A stretch of DNA of 64,000 nucleotides, taken from the NCBI RefSeq assembly GCF_001907675.1, contig NZ_MPNT01000024.1, positions 19,605 to 83,604 on the forward strand, written 5' to 3'. A program made the translations under genes and the position numbers. Under the pieces are notes generated by a model, which worked only from the letters and a program-made list of their open reading frames with translations, was not told the origin of the DNA and searched no databases. The DNA comes from Mycobacterium paraffinicum. GTDB taxonomy: Bacteria > Actinomycetota > Actinomycetes > Mycobacteriales > Mycobacteriaceae. Below are positions 53,872 to 62,447 of this stretch, piece by piece. Each line of letters starts with the position of its first letter. Positions within the stretch are counted from its first letter, which is position 1.

Positions 53872-55971
53872 GTGAAGGCTGTTGACTCGCACTTGCTGAC
53901 GCTGCTCAAGAAGAGCAGTCAGTTTGTGGTTCCGATCTACCAGAGGGTCTATTCATGGCAGAGGTCGGAGTGCGAGCAGCTCTGGTCGGACATCTTCAGG
54001 GCCGGCAGCTATGAGAAACTTGGCGCTCATTTCACAGGCTCGATTGTGTATGTGGCCAAGGATCAATCCACCCTCACCTCGTCCCAACCCGACCTCATCA
54101 TCGATGGGCAGCAGCGCATTACTACGGTCACGTTGCTTCTTGCAGCTCTGGCTGACCGGCTCGACAAGCTGCCTGAGGCGGAGCGCCAGCCATGGGAAGG
54201 TTTCTCTCCGAAGAAGATTCGCAACCGCTACCTGCTCAACGACGATGAAGAGGGAGAGCGGCAATATAAGCTCATCTTGTCGCAGAGTGACAAGGATGCG
54301 CTGCTGGCTGTGATTCAAGGCGTGGAGCCAAACGGCGATGCACCCACACGTGTGATTGATAATTACCGCTTCTTCCGCGAGAAGCTCGCCGATCCGAAGC
54401 TCGACCTTGCCGTGGTATGTCGCGGTCTCGACAAACTTGTCGTTGTCGATGTGACGCTGACGAGGAACGTCGACAATCCGCAACTGGTCTTCGAAGCGAT
54501 GAACTCGACCGGTAGAAAGCTCTCGCAGGTAGATCTAATTCGAAATTACGTCCTTATGGATCTGCCGCCGAAGGAGCAGGAGAAGCTCTACGCGAACTAC
54601 TGGCGGCCGATGGAACTCGACTTCACTGATTCGGTTGAGAGCCGGTTCGACGAATTTGTACGCCATTACTTGACTGTAAAGACAGGTGAAATCCCTCGGC
54701 TAGGCGATATCTACGAGGCTTTCAAGGATTATGCGATTACATTGAGCGCCGAAGGCGGAACAATCGAAACCTTGGTCATCGAACTTCGTCAATACGCCCG
54801 ACGCTACTGCGCGATGGCGCTCGGTGTTGAAAAAGACGAAAAGCTACATCGTGCATTCAAAGACCTCGATCAGATCAAGGCCGAGGTGGTATACCCGTTC
54901 CTGCTTGAGGTGTACAGCGACTACGAACTCAGGACTATCTCCTGCGACGACTTCCTCGAGATCGTACAGATGGTCTCGTCCTACGTCTTCCGCCGCGCCG
55001 TGTGTCGTGTGCCGACAAATTCGCTCAACAAGACATTTGCTGCGTTTCACTTGTCGATTCGCAAAGGCCAGTATCTCGAAAGCGTGAAGGCGCACTTCCT
55101 TGGCTTGAAGAGTTACAGAGCGTTTCCTAGTGATGGAGAGTTCCGGACGGCCCTTGTGACCACAGACCTCTACAACTTCCGGCGACGCTCCTACTTCTTA
55201 CGCATGCTCGAGAATCATGGCCGCAAGGAGCACGTGACGATCGAGGACTACACCATCGAGCACATCCTTCCGCAGAACGAAAAGCTTTCAAAGGAGTGGC
55301 AAGCAGCCCTCGGGGATGATTGGCAAGCGATACAGCAGAAGTACGTTCATAGCTTGGGCAACTTGACGTTGACGGGATATAACTCAGAGTACTCCGACCA
55401 TCCGTTCGTGACTAAGCGCGACATGAAGGGCGGGTTTAAGGAAAGCCCACTCCGACTCAATAAAGGCTTAGGTCAGTTAGAGACTTGGAACGTAACTGAA
55501 ATCGAGGCGCGCGCTGAACGTCTCGCGAAAGATGCCCTCGTGATCTGGCCGCGACCCGAACTACCCGAGGAGATAATCGCGCAGTATCGCCAACCGAGAA
55601 CTGAATCGGGCTTCACGATTGAAGATCATCCCTACCTCTTATCGCCTGATCGACGCGATTTATTTGAGCGCTTGAGTAACGAGGCGCTATCGCTTGACCC
55701 AGCGATCACCAGGCAGTTCCTCAAGCTGTATGTGGCTTTCAAAGCCGAGACGAACTTCTTGGATGTGGTCCCCCAAAAGGCAAGACTCCGCCTGAGCCTC
55801 AACATCCCGATCGATTCGCTGCATGACGAACGTGGAATGGCCGAAGACGTCAGCCGAAAAGGCCACTGGGGCAACGGGCCTACAGAGGTCGCCTTAGACG
55901 AGAAAGCCGACTTCGGCTACGTCATGGGACTGGTCCGACAGGCTTACGAGTACCAGATGGGCGGAGACTAG
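53872..55971 (+). CDS. DUF262-DUF1524 GmrSD-like restriction protein
   Basis: 699 aa. DUF262 (ParB/GmrS-like) domain: VPIYQRVYSWQ (20-30) and IIDGQQRITTV (about 76-86), the nucleotide-binding/ATPase signature. DUF1524 HNH nuclease: YTIEHILPQNEKLS (from about 460) and LGNLTLTGYNSEYSD. A C-terminal DUF5655-like domain follows (from about 590). This is the single-chain form of the type IV modification-dependent enzyme GmrSD, which cuts phage DNA with modified bases. GTG start. Last gene of the island. Confidence 0.9.
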   Translation: MKAVDSHLLTLLKKSSQFVVPIYQRVYSWQRSECEQLWSDIFRAGSYEKLGAHFTGSIVYVAKDQSTLTSSQPDLIIDGQQRITTVTLLLAALADRLDKLPEAERQPWEGFSPKKIRNRYLLNDDEEGERQYKLILSQSDKDALLAVIQGVEPNGDAPTRVIDNYRFFREKLADPKLDLAVVCRGLDKLVVVDVTLTRNVDNPQLVFEAMNSTGRKLSQVDLIRNYVLMDLPPKEQEKLYANYWRPMELDFTDSVESRFDEFVRHYLTVKTGEIPRLGDIYEAFKDYAITLSAEGGTIETLVIELRQYARRYCAMALGVEKDEKLHRAFKDLDQIKAEVVYPFLLEVYSDYELRTISCDDFLEIVQMVSSYVFRRAVCRVPTNSLNKTFAAFHLSIRKGQYLESVKAHFLGLKSYRAFPSDGEFRTALVTTDLYNFRRRSYFLRMLENHGRKEHVTIEDYTIEHILPQNEKLSKEWQAALGDDWQAIQQKYVHSLGNLTLTGYNSEYSDHPFVTKRDMKGGFKESPLRLNKGLGQLETWNVTEIEARAERLAKDALVIWPRPELPEEIIAQYRQPRTESGFTIEDHPYLLSPDRRDLFERLSNEALSLDPAITRQFLKLYVAFKAETNFLDVVPQKARLRLSLNIPIDSLHDERGMAEDVSRKGHWGNGPTEVALDEKADFGYVMGLVRQAYEYQMGGD

Positions 55972-56013
55972 CTCCGAACGGCATTTGGCTGCACAAGTCC
56001 ACGAAGGGCATCG

Positions 56014-56973
56014 ATGAGCGGAACTGACGAGACCACCATCGCGGTGACCGGATTGCACCCCGTCGGGCGCGGCGTGCAACGCCCGGAACATGTTGTGGTG
56101 GCCGGCGATGGCCGGGTGTTCGCCTCCGATAAGGCTTCAGCCGTGGCAGAACTCGTTGATGAGCACACAGTCCGGCATATCGGACGGGCGGGCGGCGAGC
56201 CAAACGGGATCGCGCTCGACGGCAACGGCCACTTTCTGATCGCCAATTGGGGCCTGGGTGTGCTGCAGGATCTCGACGCGGCGACTGGCGAGATTACGGC
56301 GGTGTTAGGCGACCAACTCGACGGACGCCCGCTGCGGTGGCTGAACTTCGTTCTGGTGGATTCCGTTGACGCGCTGTGGTGTTCGGTGAGCACGATGGCG
56401 GACGACCTTTTGGATACCATTGCGCGCGGCACCGCGGGCGGGTTCATCTTTCGCGTCGCACCGGATCGCCAGTCGGCACGAGTGGTCGCCGACGCGGTGA
56501 GCTTCCCGAACTGCATGGCGCTGGATCGCAACGAGGACTACCTGTATGTTGTCCGCACGCTGGCCGCCGACGTGGTGCGGTTTCCGATCGCAGGCGAAAC
56601 GCTCGGCCCCCAAGAGCCATTCGGTCCGGCGCTGGGGGAGCGGCGCCCCGACGAGTATGGCCCCGACGCCGGCCGGCACCTGGGCGATCCGGAGGTCGGC
56701 AAAAGATGGGGGATGGCAGACGGGTGCGCGTTCGACGCCGAGGGAAACCTCTGGGTGACACTGGTTCTCGCCAACAGGATCGTCGCGATCAGCCCGGATG
56801 GCCGGGCGACAACCGTGATCGAAGACCCCGAAGGTGCACTATTAAACGGCCCGACCAGCATCGCCTGGGGCGGGCACGACATGCGCGACATCTACATCGG
56901 CTCGATCACGGTGCCCTACGTGCTCAAGGGCAGAAGCTCGGTGCCGGGCCTGCCGCTGATCCATCAGCGTTAA
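56014..56973 (+). CDS. SMP-30/gluconolactonase-like beta-propeller
   Basis: 319 aa. The six-bladed propeller pattern is seen in VSFPNCMALDRNEDYLYV and WGMADGCAFDAEGNLWVTL, typical of the SMP-30/LRE family with divalent-metal Glu/Asn/Asp ligands. Expected to hydrolyse a lactone. Ribosome-binding site GAAGGG before the ATG. First gene after the island, and back to high GC. It converges on an SDR gene with a shared TTAA. Confidence 0.85.
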   Translation: MSGTDETTIAVTGLHPVGRGVQRPEHVVVAGDGRVFASDKASAVAELVDEHTVRHIGRAGGEPNGIALDGNGHFLIANWGLGVLQDLDAATGEITAVLGDQLDGRPLRWLNFVLVDSVDALWCSVSTMADDLLDTIARGTAGGFIFRVAPDRQSARVVADAVSFPNCMALDRNEDYLYVVRTLAADVVRFPIAGETLGPQEPFGPALGERRPDEYGPDAGRHLGDPEVGKRWGMADGCAFDAEGNLWVTLVLANRIVAISPDGRATTVIEDPEGALLNGPTSIAWGGHDMRDIYIGSITVPYVLKGRSSVPGLPLIHQR

Positions 56974-57818
56974 CCGCCCGACGGCCCGGGCCTCATGAAG
57001 TCCGGCAACGCCGCCTCAGGGTCCAAAGGGATCATCGACTCGCCCAGCCCCCACAGCTGCCGAATGGTGGCGCCGCCGTCCACGACGAGCGTCTGACCGG
57101 TGATGCGGGCGGCCAGCTCGGAGGACAGGAACAACGCGGCGTTGGCGATGTCATGCGCGCGGGGCGCCGCCAGCGGGTTGATCCCGTTGACGGCAAACTC
57201 ACCGGGCGGCTGGTCCTCGTTGCCGGACCCAACGTTGCCCGGTGCCACCGCATTGGCGCGAATCCCGTACCGGCCCAACTCATCCGCGAAGGTCTTCACC
57301 AGCGAGATGACGCCGGCCTTGGCGGCGCCGTAGGCGGCGTGGTAGGTCGCTGACGCAATCCCGTCGACCGACGCGATCGCCACCAACGAGCCGCCGCTGC
57401 CCTGGGCGATCATGTACCGCGCCGCGGCCTGAAACAGGTAGAACACCTGAGTCAGGTTGTAATGGATTGCCGTATCCCACAATTGGGGCGTGAAGTCCTC
57501 GACCTTCGACCAGGTCGCGCCACCGATGATGTCGACGCACACGTCGACACCGCCCAGCGCCGCCTCGACATCGTCGATCGCCCGACCGACCTGCTCGGGG
57601 TCGGTCATGTCGGCGACGATCGGGACGGCGTGACCGCCGTGGCCGACGATCTCCCCGGCAATCTGCTCCGCGCGGCCTTCGTCGATGTCGACGCAGGCCA
57701 CCGAGGCGCCCGCGTCGGCCAGGGCCAGCGACGTGAACCAGCCGTGGCCCGCGCGCTCGGGGATGTAGCCCGCGCCCGACACCACCGCCCGCTTGCCCGA
57801 GAGCCCCAAATCGATCAC
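56970..57818 (-). CDS. Short-chain dehydrogenase/reductase
   Basis: 282 aa from GTG 57818, which has a perfect AGGAGG ribosome-binding site. The cofactor loop is the unusual SGAGYIPERAGHG rather than TGxxxGIG, with ACVDIDEG giving the Asp for NAD. YGAAKAGV holds Tyr/Lys of the active site. The C-terminal extension (LWGLGESMIPLDPEAALPDF) exceeds ordinary SDR length. Likely an NAD-dependent alcohol dehydrogenase, possibly paired with the convergent lactonase. Confidence 0.9.
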   Translation of the reverse strand: MIDLGLSGKRAVVSGAGYIPERAGHGWFTSLALADAGASVACVDIDEGRAEQIAGEIVGHGGHAVPIVADMTDPEQVGRAIDDVEAALGGVDVCVDIIGGATWSKVEDFTPQLWDTAIHYNLTQVFYLFQAAARYMIAQGSGGSLVAIASVDGIASATYHAAYGAAKAGVISLVKTFADELGRYGIRANAVAPGNVGSGNEDQPPGEFAVNGINPLAAPRAHDIANAALFLSSELAARITGQTLVVDGGATIRQLWGLGESMIPLDPEAALPDFMRPGPSGG

Positions 57819-57921
57819 GCCGACCTCCTGTGCGGGCCGAACGCCGTTGATGGTCGACGGCCGTACTGGTGGAGTATCGAGGCGGCCTCGAGCACAGTCA
57901 ACGACGACGCGCTGCGCGGAG

Positions 57922-59187
57922 TCAGCACGCCGGCTGGTGTTCCTCGAGTTCGGTCGCCGCAGAATGTTCCCCGCCACGTCCGCCCCGGAACGGCTCGACC
58001 GCATGCGCGCCCAACCACACGAGCCCTCGGCCCACGCCCACAAGTGCGTGCCCGGTTACGCCCCCGACGGCCCCGAGCGTGGCTAACGCGGCATCCAAAA
58101 CGCTTGGGATGTGGAAGTCCTCCCACGTCTCGACCTGGTGCTGGCGGGCCTTCGCGAAGCGGTCGAGCTCGTCGCGCACGGCGCCGCCCTGCTTGGCCAG
58201 CTCCCGCACCGCCCAGAACCGGAAACCGTCAACCGCCTTGGACTTCCCGAACCGGTCGAGGATCTCCTTGGCGCTGCGGTAGATGTCGAGGTCCTCGCGC
58301 AGATGATGGTCGACCAGCCCGCGAGCCTCGTCGATCGCCCGCAGCAGCTGATCGGGCTCCGTGGCCTCGATGCGCGCGAGGTTCAGCCGCTGCCACTTGT
58401 GCAACGCCTCCTCGGCGATCACCAGCAGGCTCAGGGTGTCGCCAAGCAGGTTGTCGTCGATGGCATTTCGCAGCTTCCCGGCGCGCTGTTGCACACCCAG
58501 CGTGTGGTCGAAGGACGCCAGGATGCGGCTGACATGGTTGCGCAGCTGCTCGACGGCGACGTTGAGCGCCGGCCCCAGGGCGGCCACCGAATCCCAGTAC
58601 GCATCGGGCAGCGACCCGTACTTCTCCAGCGAGTCGACCATCCGCGAAACGGTCACGCTGTTGCCCAGGACGTCGCCGGCGCGCTGCGCCCGGGCGACCT
58701 CGAGCACCGCCTCGACCTTGTCCTCCACCCGCCGGACGGCGTCCTCCACCTCGGTCACCGCGGACTTCAACGCCATCTGCACGGCCAGCATCTGCGCCGA
58801 GAGCATCACCTCCGGCCCGAGCAGTTCGGGCCGCCAGTGCAGCTGCGCCAGGAGCTCGCCGGCGTCGGCGCCCGTCGTCAACCGGAAGAAGCCGTCGGCG
58901 ACGGGAACCAGGTTGCCTTCCCTGAGCGCGTCCACGGTGTCGCGGTGCAGCTGCACGTACTTGCCGGAGTCGGCCAGCAGCGAGGCGAGCCCGGCGATCG
59001 CCGCGTTCGCGAGCGAGGCGCTGTCGATGCCGGCGACCCGCATGGCCTGGCCGGCCGTCGCGCGCAGCCGGGTCAGATAGGACTCGACGGCGGCAGGGTC
59101 ACCGCCCAGCAGGAGGGACTCGTCGTGCAACGACACCACAACCTCGTCGGCATCGATCGCCGCCGGCCGCTCGGACACTTCGGTCAC
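57922..59187 (-). CDS. Coiled-coil hypothetical protein
   Basis: 421 aa from GTG 59187 with an AGGGGG ribosome-binding site. Almost wholly helical, with long heptad-like stretches (VTEVEDAVRRVEDKVEAVLE near 150) and a glycine-rich, hydrophobic segment near residues 375-400 (LGAVGGVTGHALVGVGRGL) that could insert in a membrane. No catalytic motif. I do not recognise the family; it resembles toxin-like or dynamin-like accessory proteins only in general shape. Confidence 0.75.
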   Translation of the reverse strand: MTEVSERPAAIDADEVVVSLHDESLLLGGDPAAVESYLTRLRATAGQAMRVAGIDSASLANAAIAGLASLLADSGKYVQLHRDTVDALREGNLVPVADGFFRLTTGADAGELLAQLHWRPELLGPEVMLSAQMLAVQMALKSAVTEVEDAVRRVEDKVEAVLEVARAQRAGDVLGNSVTVSRMVDSLEKYGSLPDAYWDSVAALGPALNVAVEQLRNHVSRILASFDHTLGVQQRAGKLRNAIDDNLLGDTLSLLVIAEEALHKWQRLNLARIEATEPDQLLRAIDEARGLVDHHLREDLDIYRSAKEILDRFGKSKAVDGFRFWAVRELAKQGGAVRDELDRFAKARQHQVETWEDFHIPSVLDAALATLGAVGGVTGHALVGVGRGLVWLGAHAVEPFRGGRGGEHSAATELEEHQPAC

Positions 59188-59390
59188 GGCACCCCCTGAT
59201 CCTTCGGCCGAGCAAAACGGCCAAGAGTTAACAGGAATTTCTCGGCTAGCAAATCCGGACATTACACGCATGCGTTAGCCATGCCCACCGGTTCGCCGCG
59301 TGTTCGGAAGGAATTCACCGGGGAACACGGCGCCGGGCGCGGGACGCACCTCACCCGGCCGGACCGGGCCCACCCGTAACCTTGCAGCTT

Positions 59391-59948
59391 GTGACCCCGC
59401 GCAAGCCCCCTCGCCTGACGGTCGAGGACTGGCTGCAGGCGGGTTACGCGCTGCTCGCCGAGCAGGGGGTGCGCGCCCTGAAGATCGAGCGCCTCTGCCA
59501 GCAGGCGGGCGTCACCCGCGGCAGCTTCTACTGGCACTTCCAAGACATGGACAGCTATCGGGCCGCGCTGGTCGACTCGTGGAACACCTTCCTGGAAAAG
59601 GACCGCCAGTCGCTGGCCGAACTCGACGCGCTGCCACCCCGCGAACGCCTGTCCGCGATGATGACCTCGCTGACCAGCCCGGGGCACTGGACGCTGGAAC
59701 GCGCGATGCGCGAATGGGCGCGCACCGACCCGGCCGCGGCCGCCAACATCCGCGCCGCCGACCGGCGCCTGCTGCGCGCCGTCACCAAGGCCTACAGCGA
59801 TTACGGCTTCAGCCTCGAGGACGCCAAGCTGCGCGGGCAGCTGACCTTCGCCGCCGGCATCGGGCTGCTGCACCTGGCCGGCTCGGCCCAGCAGGCGCAA
59901 AAAGCCTCGCAGCGAGAAGGATTCCTCGAGCTGATGCTCAAGGACTAA
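59391..59948 (+). CDS. TetR-family regulator
   Basis: 185 aa from GTG 59391 (a TTG at 59382 is the alternative). HTH: LCQQAGVTRGSFYWHFQDMD near residues 35-54. The C-terminal domain is short. It converges with the flavoprotein gene, sharing CTAA at the stops, so it may regulate that gene or something further away. Confidence 0.88.
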   Translation: MTPRKPPRLTVEDWLQAGYALLAEQGVRALKIERLCQQAGVTRGSFYWHFQDMDSYRAALVDSWNTFLEKDRQSLAELDALPPRERLSAMMTSLTSPGHWTLERAMREWARTDPAAAANIRAADRRLLRAVTKAYSDYGFSLEDAKLRGQLTFAAGIGLLHLAGSAQQAQKASQREGFLELMLKD

Positions 59949-61114
59949 ACCATCGCGATCGGGGAAATCTTGGCGCCAATCGCCAACGCGCCGGCCAACT
60001 CTCGGCTGGTGTCGTAGTCGAACACCACATGCCCGGCCGCGATGTCCACGTCGCGCTTGAAGCGCTGCAGCGGGTTGGACAGGAACTGCGCGCTCGCGCC
60101 GGAGGCATCCAGCAGATCGGCGATGACGGCCCGGCTCTCGTGCACCGTATGGGCGGCGGCCAGCCGGGCGTGGGCCCGCACCGAGCGGGTCACCCGCTCG
60201 CCACGCGCGACGAGGTCTTCGATGCCCTCGGCGGTCTCGTCGACCATCGCCCTCAACGCCCGTAGCCGCACCCGCGCGCTCGCGAGCCGGATCTGGGCGG
60301 TGGGCTGATCCTTCTGCGCCACACCGCTATACGCCAGCACGCGCATGCCCAGCCGCTCGGCGAACAGCTCGGTCACCCGCTCGGCGGCGCCGAGCACCGG
60401 CATCGACGCCACCAACGCGAGCGCGGGCACCATCGGCCACCGGTAGGTCGGCGCGTCATGGGCCCGCGCGCCCGGCGCCGTCCCGGCATAGATGTCGGCC
60501 ACCGAGACCATGCGGTGCTCGGGCACGAGGACGTCGGTGACGACGACGTCGTGGGAGCCGGTGCCCCGCATCCCGGCGGTGTGCCAGGTGTCGGCGACCT
60601 CGACCTGGTCGGCGGGCACCAGCACCAGCGCCGGATCGATGCGGTCCGGCCGCTCGACGAGTGCCCCGACTATCACCCAGTCCGCGTCCATCGCGCCGGT
60701 GGCCCACGCCCACCGGCCGGTCAGGCGCACCCCGCCGTCGGCCGGGGCGCCGCGGCCGGTGGGGGCCAGGGGAGCGGGCGCCAGCACCGGTCCGGAGGCG
60801 AACACCTCCTCCTGCACCCGCATGTCGAACAGTGACAGCAGCCAGTTGTGCAGGGCGTAGAACCCGAGCGTCCAGGCGCTGGACGCGCACCCGTGCGCCA
60901 TCCGCCGAATCGGTTGCAGCAGTTCGGGAAACGGCGCCTCGACGCCGCCGAAGCGCGCCGGCAGCAACAGTCGGAACAGGTCGGTCTCCTTGAACTCGCT
61001 GACCGTCGCCGCGGGCAGCCGACGCAGCCGCTCGGCCTCGTCGGCGCGCTCGGCCAGCCGCGCGACGAACCCATCGGTGATCCCGTACGCCGGGCGTGCG
61101 TCGACCGCGGACAT
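59945..61114 (-). CDS. Acyl-CoA-dehydrogenase-fold flavoprotein (HsaA/DszC-like)
   Basis: 389 aa from ATG 61114. N-terminal helical ACAD domain, middle beta domain (GRWAWATGAMDADWVIVGAL) and a C-terminal helix bundle ending NPLQRFKRDVDIAAGHVVFD, the pattern of group D flavin monooxygenases such as HsaA and DszC rather than true acyl-CoA dehydrogenases. It would use reduced flavin to hydroxylate a substrate; a flavin reductase is not adjacent. The dyad at 61118-61148 lies directly in front of the start codon. Confidence 0.85.
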   Translation of the reverse strand: MSAVDARPAYGITDGFVARLAERADEAERLRRLPAATVSEFKETDLFRLLLPARFGGVEAPFPELLQPIRRMAHGCASSAWTLGFYALHNWLLSLFDMRVQEEVFASGPVLAPAPLAPTGRGAPADGGVRLTGRWAWATGAMDADWVIVGALVERPDRIDPALVLVPADQVEVADTWHTAGMRGTGSHDVVVTDVLVPEHRMVSVADIYAGTAPGARAHDAPTYRWPMVPALALVASMPVLGAAERVTELFAERLGMRVLAYSGVAQKDQPTAQIRLASARVRLRALRAMVDETAEGIEDLVARGERVTRSVRAHARLAAAHTVHESRAVIADLLDASGASAQFLSNPLQRFKRDVDIAAGHVVFDYDTSRELAGALAIGAKISPIAMV

Positions 61115-61117
61115 GGC

Positions 61118-61148
61118 GCGACGGTACCATACTATTTTGTACGGTCGC
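61118..61148. promoter_or_regulatory. Possible operator in front of flavoprotein gene
   Basis: GCGACGGTAC, 11 bases, GTACGGTCGC: ten-base arms with one mismatch, starting four bases upstream of the ATG at 61114. The AT-rich centre (ACTATTTTGTA) may contain the -10 box. A TetR-type site is plausible, possibly for the regulator at 59391. Confidence 0.5.
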
Positions 61149-61173
61149 GTAAGGGGTTCGAGCACAACGACTC

Positions 61174-61587
61174 TCAGCCGAGGTCGTAGGAGTCGCGCGA
61201 CACGCGGAAGTAGTGCCCGGTGCTGCTGTCGGTGCACGTCATGCCCGACGGCTCGCTGTCGCAGGTGAGGGTGCCCGCGGAGAGGGTCTGGCCGTAGTCG
61301 AGCGTCTGCTCGCCAGGGACCCGCAGGGTGTCGCCGTGGCAATGGATGGCGGCCGGCTGACCCTGGTCGAGGACGAAGCGGTTGCCCCAGGCGAGATGCT
61401 TACCGCACTCCGGTGGCGGCGGTGGCTGGTAGTCGAAATCGCTGATGTCGCACGCGACTCCCGGGCTGCCCAGAACGCAGTAGATGTTGCCCGACGGGGA
61501 CTGGAAGTTCAGGGAGTCGGCGCGTGCGATAGCGGGCGTCGCGGTGGCGGCCACGACCGCCGCGATGACGAGCGCATGCCTGATCAT
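61174..61587 (-). CDS. Secreted DUF6636-like protein, paralogue A
   Basis: 137 aa. Signal peptide cleaved after ARA (about residue 23). The mature protein has six cysteines, begins LNFQSPSGNIYCVLG and ends TCTDSSTGHYFRVSRDSYDL. The same frame of motifs is found in the divergent gene at 61691, so they are paralogues. Disulfide-rich exported protein, function unknown. Confidence 0.83.
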   Translation of the reverse strand: MIRHALVIAAVVAATATPAIARADSLNFQSPSGNIYCVLGSPGVACDISDFDYQPPPPPECGKHLAWGNRFVLDQGQPAAIHCHGDTLRVPGEQTLDYGQTLSAGTLTCDSEPSGMTCTDSSTGHYFRVSRDSYDLG

Positions 61588-61690
61588 TTGCTGAGCGTAA
61601 GCTCGGACCTCGTGGGCCGGGAGTGGTAAGCCGGAAATAAGTTTGCGAGACGACCTTCACCCGGCCGCCCGAGAGGGCTACAACTGCATC

Positions 61691-62119
61691 ATGGGCGCGA
61701 AAATGATCGCCGCGGTCCCGGTTCTGGCGGCCGCGACCGTGGCGGGCCGGGCGCACGCGGACCCGTTCTTCCACTTCCAGTCGCCCTCGGGCGACGTCAC
61801 CTGCGTGATGGCGCAGTTCGAGGGCATCGCGCCGCGCGCGTCCTGCGGCGTCACCGACCCCGCCTACGTGATGCCACCGCGCCCGCAGTCCTGCATGGGG
61901 GCATTCGGCGATCAGGTCGACATCGTCCAGGGCAGCTGGCCGGCTATGGTCTGCCACACGGACACCACCCGCGACACCGGATTGCCGACGCTGCAAGTCG
62001 GCGACACCCGATCGGTGGCTTCACTCACCTGCAAGAGCGAACCCGCCGCCGTCACCTGCACCGACTCCAGCACCGGTCATTTCTTCCGCCTCTCGCGCGA
62101 GGCCTTCAACTTGAAGTAG
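61691..62119 (+). CDS. Secreted DUF6636-like protein, paralogue B
   Basis: 142 aa from ATG 61691. Signal peptide ends at AHADP. FHFQSPSGDVTCVMA, then six or so cysteines, and CTDSSTGHFFRLSREAFNLK at the end, matching paralogue A. The pair is divergent around a 103-bp shared promoter region, an inverted duplication of one ancestral gene. Confidence 0.83.
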   Translation: MGAKMIAAVPVLAAATVAGRAHADPFFHFQSPSGDVTCVMAQFEGIAPRASCGVTDPAYVMPPRPQSCMGAFGDQVDIVQGSWPAMVCHTDTTRDTGLPTLQVGDTRSVASLTCKSEPAAVTCTDSSTGHFFRLSREAFNLK

Positions 62120-62329
62120 CTAGTTCGACCGCGCTCGCAGTTGCTCCCGGGTGTGCTTCTCCACGAACAGCGGAACGAATTCGCGGACGCGGCTGTACGT
62201 GAACCGCGCGCGTTCTTCGCGGATGACGGCGTCGACGACCTCCGAAGGGATATGCGGGAACTCCTCGACGAGTTGCCGCTCGATATCCGCCAACAGCGCC
62301 TCTTCGTTGACCTGCGTGACCTTACCCAT
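62120..62329 (-). CDS. Small three-helix-bundle protein
   Basis: 69 aa from ATG 62329. Entirely helical and charged: IERQLVEEFPHIPSEVVDAV and FVEKHTREQLRARS. It resembles the short mycobacterial proteins annotated as three-helix bundle dimerization domain. No enzyme motif. A GTG two codons upstream (62335) is the alternative start. Converges with paralogue B, with adjacent stop codons. Confidence 0.75.
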   Translation of the reverse strand: MGKVTQVNEEALLADIERQLVEEFPHIPSEVVDAVIREERARFTYSRVREFVPLFVEKHTREQLRARSN

Positions 62330-62415
62330 GAGCACCGGGTTCCCGACGGCCCCGCGTCGTCAAACGGGTCCTCGCCGCTATCGCGTTAAGTGGTTGCTGC
62401 GATCACGTAAACCTA

Positions 62416-62437
62416 TAACAGAGCGGACGCTCTGTTA
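62416..62437. promoter_or_regulatory. Perfect 22-bp TetR operator
   Basis: TAACAGAGCG-GA-CGCTCTGTTA, 10-bp perfect arms, ending 10 bp before the TetR ATG at 62448. Strong candidate for autoregulation of the TetR-enoyl-CoA hydratase operon. Confidence 0.75.
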
Positions 62438-62447
62438 CTATGACCGA

